Source of the DNA: an uncultured Erysipelotrichaceae bacterium
GTDB taxonomy: Bacteria; Bacillota_I; Bacilli_A; RF39; UBA660
Direction of reading: 5' to 3'
DNA: 38,100 nt
Assembly (NCBI GenBank): GCA_902797265.1
Contig: CADBSF010000088.1
Location: 1 to 38,100, forward strand
In this document: piece after piece, positions 7,063 to 15,100 of the stretch
How the letters are laid out: every line of letters starts with the position of its first letter
How positions within the stretch are numbered: position 1 is the stretch's first letter
Program-made: the position numbers and the translations under genes
Notes under the pieces: generated by a model
Database searches by the model: none
Seen by the model: only the letters and a program-made list of their open reading frames with translations
Told to the model about the DNA's origin: nothing

Positions 7063-7160
7063 GGCAATTAAGTGACAAGTAAAAGAAAAAAAAGAAGAGA
7101 AAAAGAAAAATCGACAGAATGTCTTATATCAGATGATTAAACTGGATAATGGTGATTAAA

Positions 7161-7823
7161 ATGGAAAAAGTAAATCAGTTATTTGAATTAGACAGTAGTA
7201 TTCATAGATTGTTACATGAAATAAAAAATCCATTAACAGTAGTATCTGGATATTTAGAATTAATGGGAGAAGGAAAGAATAATGAAAAATTCTATAAAAT
7301 AATAGAAGAAGAAGTAAATAGAACATTATCGATTATCAGTAATTATTCTTCTAACCAAACACTTGAAAAGGAAGAAATAGAATTAGCTTGTTTCATGGAA
7401 GAAATGAAAGCTTCTTTAGAAGAATTATATTTACAAAATAATACGAATATTATTCTTTTAGGAAAAGAAGAAATCTATTTATGTACAAATTATTTAAAAA
7501 TAAAGCAAATTGTTACCAATATTATAAAGAATTCCTATGAAGCAAGAAAAAATCATTTAGATATTACTATTGATTGGTATGAAGAAAAAGAGAATCTAAA
7601 AATAATCATATCTGATAATGGAATAGGTATGACAAAAGAAGAATTATCTCATATTGAAGAAGAATATTATACAACAAAAGAATATGGTACAGGATTAGGA
7701 ATTCCTTTGATTAAAGAGATGATGAAACAATTAAATGGTAAGATGGAAATTACTTCTAAGAAAAATATTGGAACAGAAGTAACTTTGATATTTCAAAAAG
7801 AAAAAAACTCCGAAGAGTTTTAA
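7161..7823 (+). CDS. Soluble sensor-less histidine kinase
   Basis: A 220-residue protein consisting of a HisKA-type dimerisation helix with LLHEIKNPLTVVSGYLELM (phospho-His at about residue 19) and an HATPase domain with QIVTNIIKNSYEA (N box), DNGIGM (D/G1 box) and GTGLGIPLIKEMM (G2 box). There is no membrane segment and almost no N-terminal sensor. No response regulator gene is adjacent, so it is an orphan. The H-box resembles those of sporulation kinases feeding Spo0F/Spo0A, but that is only suggestive. The ATG at 7161 is chosen because GGTGAT (7151-7156) precedes it; ATG 7149 lacks a ribosome site. Its end overlaps the convergent minus-strand gene by 4 nt. Confidence 0.88.
   Translation: MEKVNQLFELDSSIHRLLHEIKNPLTVVSGYLELMGEGKNNEKFYKIIEEEVNRTLSIISNYSSNQTLEKEEIELACFMEEMKASLEELYLQNNTNIILLGKEEIYLCTNYLKIKQIVTNIIKNSYEARKNHLDITIDWYEEKENLKIIISDNGIGMTKEELSHIEEEYYTTKEYGTGLGIPLIKEMMKQLNGKMEITSKKNIGTEVTLIFQKEKNSEEF
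7797..7821 (-). terminator. Terminator of the coat-like gene (inside kinase 3' end)
   Basis: On the minus strand: AAAACTC, loop TTCG, GAGTTTT, then a T run. The C(TTCG)G tetraloop makes it strong. It is encoded within the last codons of the convergent kinase gene and could also stop plus-strand transcripts weakly. Confidence 0.8.
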
Positions 7824-8074
7824 TAATAATAATTGGTATTACTAGAATAGGTTGGATAAGCAGGATAAACGGTTGAATACATAGGATAGATTGGATACAT
7901 TGGATATACCATTTGATTATTATTGTTAGATGCAAGACCATAACCTAAAGCTGTCCCAGCAAGACCACCAAATAAAAAAGGTGCTAGTAAAAAGCGGTCT
8001 TCTTCTCCATTTTGAAAAGTAGAAGTAGAATAAGGATAATTATTAGGAATAGGTCCTCTCATATTCGAATACAT
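7820..8074 (-). CDS. Tyr/Pro-rich small protein, possible spore coat or surface protein
   Basis: An 84-residue protein. The N-terminus is Asn/Pro/Tyr-rich, the middle is hydrophobic and Gly-rich (FLLAPFLFGGLAGTALGYGL), and the tail is a low-complexity array of Tyr-Pro units (VYPMYPIYPMY, VYPAYPTY) ending in NYYY; 14 of 84 residues are Tyr. Such tails occur in spore coat and surface proteins of Firmicutes, which can be cross-linked through tyrosine. No defined family recognised. A strong AAGGAGG (plus coordinates 8081-8087) precedes the ATG. The upstream sequence matches sigma-K/sigma-E promoters (see separate entry), which fits a mother-cell coat protein; this is inference. Confidence 0.7.
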   Translation of the reverse strand: MYSNMRGPIPNNYPYSTSTFQNGEEDRFLLAPFLFGGLAGTALGYGLASNNNNQMVYPMYPIYPMYSTVYPAYPTYSSNTNYYY

Positions 8075-8092
8075 AGAATTCCTCCTTCATAA

Positions 8093-8119
8093 TAGTGTAT
8101 GAAAAATACAAAAAATCGT
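8093..8119 (-). promoter_or_regulatory. Sigma-K/sigma-E-like promoter of the coat-like gene
   Basis: On the minus strand: AC (8119-8118, within GAATAAC), 16 nt, CATACACTA (8101-8093). This fits the sigma-K consensus AC-N16/17-CATANNNTA and also the sigma-E -10 CATACANT. No sigma-A-type pair fits equally well. The predicted transcript would start at about 8086, at the ribosome site, which is short but like other genes here. Confidence 0.45.
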
Positions 8120-8148
8120 TATTCATTCTAGTAAAAAAGCAAAAAGTA

Positions 8149-8157
8149 TGATATAAT
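8149..8157 (+). promoter_or_regulatory. rluB promoter (extended -10)
   Basis: TGATATAAT: extended TG plus TATAAT at 8152-8157. No clear -35. It overlaps an in-frame ATG at 8156, which argues that translation starts later, at 8186. Confidence 0.65.
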
Positions 8158-8185
8158 GTATGCCATTAAGGGAAAGAGGGATACT

Positions 8186-8902
8186 ATGGAAAGACTTCAA
8201 AAAGTTATGGCCCAAAGAGGAGTTGCGTCAAGAAGAAAATCAGAAGAATTAATCACCTCAGGTAGAGTAAAAGTAAATGGCGAGGTTGTAAAAGAATTAG
8301 GAACAAAGGTATCCGATAAGGATATTATTGAAGTAGATAATGTTTTAGTAGAAAAAGAAGACAAAGAATACTATTTACTTTATAAACCTAGAGGTTGTAT
8401 TTCTTCTACAAAAGATGATAAAAATAGAATAACAGTAGTTGATTTGATAAACACTAACAAAAGAATATTTCCAATTGGAAGATTAGATTATGATACAACA
8501 GGAGTCTTACTATTAACAAATGATGGAGATTTTGCAAATATCATTATGCATCCAAATAATAAAATAGAAAAAGTCTATCTTGCAAAAATAGAAGGAATCT
8601 TAAAAAAGGAAGATATTAATCAGTTAAAAGAAGGAATTGCATTAGAAGAAAAAACAGTAAAAGCAAACAAAGTAAAGTTAAAAAAATATGACTTAGAAAA
8701 AAATACTTCTTTAGTAGAAATAACTATTCAGGAAGGATTAAATCATCAAGTGAAAAGAATGTTTTCTGCTCTTGGATATTCTGTTATGAAACTTACTAGA
8801 AAGAGAGTAGGAATCTTTACATTAGAAGGATTACATTCCAAAGAATATCGAAAATTAACACCAAAAGAAGTTCAAATAATCTATAGTTATAAAGAAGATT
8901 AA
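8186..8902 (+). CDS. rluB: Pseudouridine synthase of the RluB/RsuA family
   Basis: A 238-residue protein with an N-terminal S4 RNA-binding domain (MERLQKVMAQRGVASRR... KVNGEVV) and a pseudouridine synthase domain with the catalytic block GRLDYDTTGVLLLTNDG (catalytic Asp) and GLNHQVKRMFSALGY. It modifies rRNA; B. subtilis RluB acts on 23S rRNA helix 89/90 region. RsuA (16S) cannot be excluded by eye. The start at 8186 is preferred over 8156, since 8156 lies in the promoter; GAGGGATACT precedes it. The glycosyltransferase gene follows after 22 nt. Confidence 0.93.
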   Translation: MERLQKVMAQRGVASRRKSEELITSGRVKVNGEVVKELGTKVSDKDIIEVDNVLVEKEDKEYYLLYKPRGCISSTKDDKNRITVVDLINTNKRIFPIGRLDYDTTGVLLLTNDGDFANIIMHPNNKIEKVYLAKIEGILKKEDINQLKEGIALEEKTVKANKVKLKKYDLEKNTSLVEITIQEGLNHQVKRMFSALGYSVMKLTRKRVGIFTLEGLHSKEYRKLTPKEVQIIYSYKED

Positions 8903-8924
8903 AATTAAATAGGGGGTAGGAATT

Positions 8925-9953
8925 ATGGCAAGAATTAGTATTATTGTGCCAGTATATAATTGTGAAAAGTTTATAAATAGAGGAATTGAATCTTTAACGA
9001 ATCAAACTTTAAAAGATTTAGAAGTGATTCTAATCGATGATCAATCAACAGATAACAGTTATGAAAAAGAAATATTTTTACAAGAAAGATATCCAAAACA
9101 AATAAAATTAATCAGAAATCAAGAAAATAAAGGAGCCGGTTATTCTAGAAACAAAGGTTTATCAATCGCTTCAGGAGAATATATTGGTTTTTTAGATGCT
9201 GATGATTATGTGGATAACAGAATGTATGAACGATTACTAGATGGAATAGAATCTGAAAAGGCAGATATCGCAAGAAGTAATCGAAAGATTGTTTTTCATC
9301 ATTTTGATGTATCTTTCTTAGGTAGAAAAGGAAATATGAAAGATAGGAAGATTATTATTCCAAAACAAGAATTATCTTATCTACATGAAGAATATCCAAA
9401 TGTAACGAATAAATTATTTAAAAGAGAATTAATAGGAGATTATCAATTCAGTGAAACATTAAAATGGGAAGATTATCCTTTTACAATACCTTTGTTATAC
9501 AAATCAAATAAAGTTGTATCAGTAGAAGACGCTATTTATTATTATAGTATGAATCTATCAGGTACCACTTTAAATGATACAAAAAAAATAAGTCCTAGAT
9601 TATTAGATATCATAAAAGGAAATGAATTAATTAGAGAAGAATTGAAAGAGTATATGACGGATCAAGATCTAGTAAATGAATTAAATTTCCTAGATATTCA
9701 AAATATTCTACAAAGAATAAGAGATATCTTATATAGTAAAATATCTCTTAAAGAGAAAAAAGAATTAATTACTTTATTCTTTCAATATATAGATGAAAAA
9801 TATGGTTCTCATCAAGAAAATGATTACTATCAACAATATGTTGATAGTAGAAAACTATTAAAATTTAGAATGATGCTTGCTGAAAGATTATATGATGAAA
9901 AATATCAAAGAGAAAATCCATTAGAAGAAATTAATAAAATACTTACAAAATAA
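8925..9953 (+). CDS. Family 2 glycosyltransferase
   Basis: A 342-residue GT2 (GT-A fold) enzyme. The N-terminus ISIIVPVYNCEKFINRGIES, the nucleotide-sugar part EVILIDDQSTDNS, the GYSRNKGLSIASGEYIGFLD segment and the DXD-type DADD at about residue 92 are classical. There are no membrane segments. It probably adds a sugar to a surface polysaccharide, teichoic acid or glycolipid; donor and acceptor cannot be read. AGGGGGTAGG at about 8911-8920 is the ribosome site. It is cotranscribed with rluB and ends at a bidirectional terminator. Confidence 0.93.
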   Translation: MARISIIVPVYNCEKFINRGIESLTNQTLKDLEVILIDDQSTDNSYEKEIFLQERYPKQIKLIRNQENKGAGYSRNKGLSIASGEYIGFLDADDYVDNRMYERLLDGIESEKADIARSNRKIVFHHFDVSFLGRKGNMKDRKIIIPKQELSYLHEEYPNVTNKLFKRELIGDYQFSETLKWEDYPFTIPLLYKSNKVVSVEDAIYYYSMNLSGTTLNDTKKISPRLLDIIKGNELIREELKEYMTDQDLVNELNFLDIQNILQRIRDILYSKISLKEKKELITLFFQYIDEKYGSHQENDYYQQYVDSRKLLKFRMMLAERLYDEKYQRENPLEEINKILTK

Positions 9954-9955
9954 AA

Positions 9956-9978
9956 CTACTCATTCGAGTAGCTTTTTT
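9956..9978. terminator. Bidirectional terminator (glycosyltransferase / ferredoxin)
   Basis: CTACTC / GAGTAG stem (9956-9961, 9966-9971) with a 4-nt loop, C then six T on the plus side and TTTTATTTTG on the minus side; it serves the two convergent genes. Confidence 0.8.
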
Positions 9979-10165
9979 ATTCGATTTCAATTGCTCCAGT
10001 TGGACAAGATTCTTGAGCTTCTTTCGCAGCTTCTTGTTTTTCTTCAGGAACTTCTTCCATTTTTACTTCAGAAAGTCCATCTTCATTCATTTCAAATAAA
10101 TCTTTTCCAACAGAAAGACAAGCTCCACATCCGATACAAGCATCGTGATTTACTTTAATTTTCAT
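9977..10165 (-). CDS. Single-cluster [4Fe-4S] ferredoxin
   Basis: A 62-residue acidic protein. Cys10, Cys13 and Cys16 (ACIGCGAC) and Cys54 followed by Pro (SCPTGAI) form one [4Fe-4S] site; this is the short monocluster ferredoxin of Bacillus/Clostridium type, with a long acidic spacer. It carries electrons for unknown partner enzymes. The ATG at 10165 is chosen because AAAGGAAG lies just upstream (plus 10172-10179); a longer frame to 10213 would start inside the leader. Confidence 0.95.
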   Translation of the reverse strand: MKIKVNHDACIGCGACLSVGKDLFEMNEDGLSEVKMEEVPEEKQEAAKEAQESCPTGAIEIE

Positions 10166-10196
10166 ATATCTCTTCCTTTCTCCATTTGATATATCT

Positions 10197-10225
10197 ATTA
10201 TAACGAAAATCATTAAAAACGTAAA
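10197..10225 (-). promoter_or_regulatory. Ferredoxin promoter
   Basis: On the minus strand TTTACG (10225-10220), 17 nt, TATAAT (10202-10197). Confidence 0.65.
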
Positions 10226-10238
10226 GAAAAAATATATG

Positions 10239-10262
10239 TTGACATAGTAGTTTACATAATAA
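10239..10262 (+). repeat. Imperfect 12-bp tandem repeat between divergent genes
   Basis: TTGACATAGTAG followed directly by TTTACATAATAA (9 of the first 11 positions identical). Both units begin with a -35-like hexamer, but no -10 box sits at 16-18 nt. It could be a protein-binding site or chance in AT-rich DNA. Confidence 0.3.
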
Positions 10263-10294
10263 AAGCGGATTATGCTTTGTTTTATCTAGTAGTA

Positions 10295-10303
10295 TGATAC
10301 AAT
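10295..10303 (+). promoter_or_regulatory. Extended -10 promoter of the 10326 gene
   Basis: TGATACAAT: TG motif at 10295-10296 and TACAAT at 10298-10303, in the context TAGTATGATACAATAAAA. No strong -35. Confidence 0.55.
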
Positions 10304-10325
10304 AAAAATAAGAAGGTGGATTAAA

Positions 10326-11195
10326 ATGAGGCGAATGGATCGATATAATGAAGACAATAATAATAGATTAAGTAGATTAGAAAAAAACCAAGAGTTATAT
10401 CAAAATTTATCTACAAATGCTATCTATACCAATATTACAGATGTAACAAATGCCAATGCTTTTGAAATCCCAACAACAAAAGATAATACTACACATACAA
10501 CTAGAGAAGCTTATCAACAGATGAGTAAATATCAAAATGTAGAACAAATACCTAAAACAAAGAAAGAATTAGAAGATTTTAAATATGTTTATCCAAAAAA
10601 AGAAAATAAGATATATGATATTAATAGTGTTATAGAAGAGGCAAGAAAAAATAGAAAAGATGGAGATCAACTAGAAGAAAAAAGAAAATTAAAAGATAGT
10701 AATTATAATATTTTAACAAGTAATAATAAAGAAGCATTAGAAAAATATAGAGAAGAAAAGAAGAAAAGAATATTAACTCCTGAAGAAGAAGAGATAAGAG
10801 AAATTATAGATACCATTGCGACAAAAACACTAGCTGGAGAATTAGATAAAGAAACTACTGTAGATTTATTAAGTGATTTAATGGCAACCAATCTATTAGA
10901 TAAAGTAGAAGGAGTAAATTCTAATAGTGAGGAAAAACCAACAACAGAAGAAATTGAAGTAATAGAAAAAGAAATTGAAGTAGCAGAAAAAAAAGAGAAT
11001 GAACCTACAAAACGAGTAAAAGATAAAGATATAGAATTTTATTCAAAAAGTATGGATTTAACAGAAAAAGATTTTGAATTAAGTGATGAATTCAAAGAAA
11101 AAGATTTACCGTTACCTTTAAAAGTATTTATCTTTTTCCTAGTAATTGTAATAGTAGGAGTAGCGGGATATTTTATTTTTCAAAGAATACATTAA
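10326..11195 (+). CDS. Tail-anchored acidic/coiled-coil protein of unknown function
   Basis: A 289-residue protein, mainly charged and helical (Glu/Lys/Asn-rich), with a single hydrophobic segment near the C-terminus (about residues 264-285, LPLPLKVFIFFLVIVIVGVA) and only a few residues after it. That makes it likely to be tail-anchored with a large cytoplasmic part. The region near residues 155-200 (EIIDTIATKTLAGELDKETT...LLSDLMATNLLD) looks like a compact helical domain. No family recognised. AGGTGG (10314-10319) lies 6 nt before the ATG. Confidence 0.8.
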   Translation: MRRMDRYNEDNNNRLSRLEKNQELYQNLSTNAIYTNITDVTNANAFEIPTTKDNTTHTTREAYQQMSKYQNVEQIPKTKKELEDFKYVYPKKENKIYDINSVIEEARKNRKDGDQLEEKRKLKDSNYNILTSNNKEALEKYREEKKKRILTPEEEEIREIIDTIATKTLAGELDKETTVDLLSDLMATNLLDKVEGVNSNSEEKPTTEEIEVIEKEIEVAEKKENEPTKRVKDKDIEFYSKSMDLTEKDFELSDEFKEKDLPLPLKVFIFFLVIVIVGVAGYFIFQRIH

Positions 11196-11233
11196 AATAA
11201 GAGAAGAATTTATAGAACTTTTCTTATTTTTTT
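11195..11233 (+). terminator. Terminator after the 10326 gene
   Basis: A 12-bp stem with one G-T pair, AAATAAGAGAAG / CTTTTCTTATTT, 11-nt loop, then T run. Confidence 0.75.
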
Positions 11234-11259
11234 GGTATGATATTTATGGTGAAAGAAAT

Positions 11260-12081
11260 ATGAATACATCATTTATAGTAAACGATTATATTTTAATGTG
11301 GAATTTATTATTCCAAACATCAATACAAGAATCAATCTATAAAGTAAAACAAAAATTATGGAATACTTATAAAACAGAATATAACGCTATGTTTCAAGAT
11401 AAAAATCAAATATTAGCGGATTATAAAAATTATATTCCTAATAATGATACAATCTATAATCTATTGTTAGAAAATAAAGAATATGGAAAAATAAAAAAAC
11501 AATGTGAAAAATATCGGATTGATATCATGAAAATATGGGATAAGAATAAAAAAGAAACAGAATATCTCTATAAAAATATATTAAGATTAAAACTAGAAGA
11601 TTATACTTTCTTTATTATTAATAAAGAATTTAATATGATAGATGATACTAATGGTAATACTATGATTATAGGAAAAGATATTGATAAAAAAGAACCTTTG
11701 AGAATTCTCTATGATATCAATTACCATCTAGCAAACAAATCAATCAGAAAATATAAAGAAGAATATGATCAGTATAAGAAAGCAATCCTAGAACTAGCAA
11801 TCTTAAATGAATATGGAACTAGATTAAATAAAAGAAGTTGTTACCAAAGTGGAAATCCTTCTCTATCTTCTCTAAAAAGAAGAATTTATCCTTATTGGTT
11901 AATGTATTTAGGAATTCCTCAAGAAGAAATATTTAATTATATGATGAGAGATAAGATTGTATTTGAAATGAAGCATTATAATTATGAAAAAGATTTAAAA
12001 AAAATGAGTATCGAAGAGTTTATTGACTTTTGTATTCGAAATAGAAAGCATATGATGAAAGAAACAGAAGAGATTATTTAA
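11260..12081 (+). CDS. Uncharacterised protein upstream of polC
   Basis: A 273-residue protein, Lys/Tyr/Asn/Ile-rich, predicted mostly helical, without signal peptide or membrane segment. It has a conserved-looking C-terminal half with NEYGTRLNKRSCYQSGNPSL and YPYWLMYLGIP. I recognise no family. GGTGA at 11248-11252 supports the ATG at 11260. polC starts 20 nt after its stop with no terminator between, so they are probably cotranscribed, but a functional link to replication is not shown. Confidence 0.75.
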   Translation: MNTSFIVNDYILMWNLLFQTSIQESIYKVKQKLWNTYKTEYNAMFQDKNQILADYKNYIPNNDTIYNLLLENKEYGKIKKQCEKYRIDIMKIWDKNKKETEYLYKNILRLKLEDYTFFIINKEFNMIDDTNGNTMIIGKDIDKKEPLRILYDINYHLANKSIRKYKEEYDQYKKAILELAILNEYGTRLNKRSCYQSGNPSLSSLKRRIYPYWLMYLGIPQEEIFNYMMRDKIVFEMKHYNYEKDLKKMSIEEFIDFCIRNRKHMMKETEEII

Positions 12082-12101
12082 CAATAGGCAGGGTGATTCG
12101 A

Positions 12102-15100
12102 ATGGATGAAAAGATTAAGATTTTATTAGATAAAATAAATATTGATGAGAATAATTATCAATATTTTTTAGATGCAAAAATGAATAAAATTAAAATTAAT
12201 TCTAAGAAAGATAAATGGATAATCTATATCGAAAAAGAATCGTTATTACCATTAGAAGTTTTAAAAGAATTAGAAAATAAAAAAATGGAATTAGATAAAA
12301 ATGCGAGTAGTATTGATTTCTTCTTTACTATTCATCATCCAGATTTCAATATTTATTTATCATATTATCCATATCTTTTAGAGTTATTAAAAGAAGAATT
12401 AAAAGTAGTAGAAATCTATGAAGATTGTTTAAAAATAGAAGATGATTTCTTAGTATTAATAGCCTCAACAGAAATAGAAAAAGAAAGATTATCTGCTTGT
12501 ATTGATAAGATTAATAGTTTCTATAAAAAATTAGGATATCAATTTAATATTGATATTATCTTAAGACATGAAGAAAAAATCTTAGAAGAAATTCAAGAAG
12601 AATTAAATCAAATAGAAATACCAAAAGTAGAAGAAGAAAAAGTAGAAAAGACTCTTCCTAAGAAAAACTACCGAAGAGAACCAAAAGATGAAAATAGTGT
12701 AATTGGAAGAAGTATTAGTGAAGATGCGATTAAAATAAAGACAATTATTGGGGAATACAATAATGTTGTAATAGAAGGAAAAGTATTTGGAGTAGAATTA
12801 TTTGAGTCTAGTAAAACAGATTTCAAAATAATAACTTTAAAAGTTACAGATTATTCCGATAGTATTTATTGTAAAGTGTTTGCTAGAGAAGAAGAGGAAT
12901 ATAAAGCTCTTTGTAAAGAATTTAAAGAAGGTAATTGGTACAAGATGAGGGGGCAAGTTAAGTATGATAACTTTGCGAAAGAATTAGTTTTAAATCCAAG
13001 AGATATCTTAAAAATAGAAAAGAAAGAGAGTAGCATAGAAGATCATGCTCCTGTGAAAAGAGTAGAATTACATTGTCATACAAAGATGAGTCAAATGGAT
13101 GGAATTATTGATGAATGTGATGTAGTAAAATATGCTCAAAAGTTAGGAATGAATGCTGTTGCGATAACAGATCATAATGGGGTACAAGGATTTCCTCATG
13201 TCTTTAATATGGTGACTTCTTATAATAAGAAAAGAGAAGAAGGAACTCCTCCTTTTAAGGCAATTTATGGAGCAGAATTATTAATGATTGATGATAATGT
13301 TGATATTGTCATAAGACCAAATGATTGTACAATGTTAGAAGAAGAATTTGTTGTTTTTGACTTTGAAACAACAGGGTTTAATGCTGGTGGAGATGATTCT
13401 ATCATTGAAATTGGAGCCGTTAAAATAAAAGATGGTGTGATAACAGAACGATATGATGAATTAATTGATCCAAAAAGACCACTACCTAAGAAAATTGTTG
13501 AACTTACTAATATTACTGATGAGATGTTAAAAGGAAAAGATAGTGAAGAGGAAGCTGTTAAAAAGTTTATCAAATGGTTTGGCAATTGTCCAATGGTTGC
13601 ACATAATGCAAAGTTTGATGTTTCTTTTTTAGAAATGGCTTATAAAAAATATCAATTAGGTACTTTTACGAATCCAGTAATTGATACTTTAGAATTATCA
13701 AGAACTTTAGATAATACTTATGCTAGACATTCGTTATCTGCTCTAGTAAAAAGATATGATGTCCCATGGGATGAAGATGCCCACCATAGAGGAGATTATG
13801 ATGCCGAAGGAACTGCTTTGGTATTTCATAAAATGTTAAAGAAATTATCAAATCGTAATATTGATAAAATGAGTGACTTAAAGAAATTAGTTAGTAAAGA
13901 AGAAATTCATAAATATGGTAGAAGTCATCATATCAATCTTTTAGTAAAGAATAAAACAGGTTTAAAGAATCTATTTAAGATTATTTCCTATGCAAATACT
14001 ACTTATCTTTATAAAACACCAAGAATTCTTAGAAGTTTTATCGAAGAAAATAGGGAAGGTCTATTAATCGGTAGTGGGTGCTACGAAAGTGAAATCTTTA
14101 ATGAAGCAAGATCTAAAACAGATGATGAATTATCGAATTTAATTCGATTCTATGACTATGTAGAAGTTCAACCAATGGAGTGTTATAATCATTTGATTCA
14201 AACAGGAGATTTTGCGACTAAAGTAGAATTAGCTGCGAATATAGAGAAAATAGTAAGAGTAACCAAAGAAACAGGAAAAATAATCGTCGCAACAGGAGAT
14301 GTTCATCATTTAAAAAGAGAAGACAAGATTTTTAGAGAGATTATTGTGAATCAAAAAGTACCAGGAGGAGGAAGACATCCTCTTGCGAAAACGAATATTA
14401 AAGAAATTCCATCGAATCATTTTAGAACCACTGAAGAAATGCTAGAAGATTTTCAATTTTTAGGAGAAGAAGAAGCTTATCAAATCGTGGTAGAAAATAC
14501 AAATAAAATAGCTGATATGTGTGATATTGTAGAAGTCATTATTGATACAGGGGGAATTCCTTTTTCTCCAAGAGTAAAATCAGATGATGGAAATTCTTAT
14601 TTAGATTGTCCAGTAGTAGTTACGGATTTAGTCTATACAAAAGCCAAAGATTGGTATGGAGATCCTCTTCCTTATATGATTGAAGAAAGAATCGCAACCG
14701 AATTATATGGAGATATTGTATATCGTATTATTACTGAAGATTTAGAAAAAGAAGACTTAGAGGAAGAAGATAAAAATAGAAGAAGTCATAAAATGTTACA
14801 TGATATTATTCTAAAAGGAAAAAATGAAGTAATAGAGTTTGTAAAAGACTATATCAAAAGAACAAAAGAAGAGTTAGAAGAAAAGGACTTAGAGAAAGAA
14901 ACCAGTAAAGCTCTTGGAGGAGTCATTGGAGGAGGATTTGATCCGATTTATTTAATTGCTCAAAGACTAGTAAAACATTCGAATGATGAAGGCTATTTAG
15001 TTGGATCTCGAGGTTCTGTTGGATCAAGCTTTGTTGCGACTATGATGGGAATTACGGAAGTAAATCCATTATCTCCTCATTATCGTTGTGGAAAATGTAA

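Noticed and set aside
7063-7148. Possible small RNA or promoter in the A-rich stretch before the kinase
   Set aside because: Only A-rich sequence with no clear -35/-10 pair or stable hairpin.
8156-8185. rluB start at ATG 8156
   Set aside because: That ATG is part of the -10 box region; the S4 domain begins properly at ATG 8186.
13265-13585. 106-residue minus-strand frame inside polC
   Set aside because: It overlaps the exonuclease domain of PolC completely; no ribosome site or motif.
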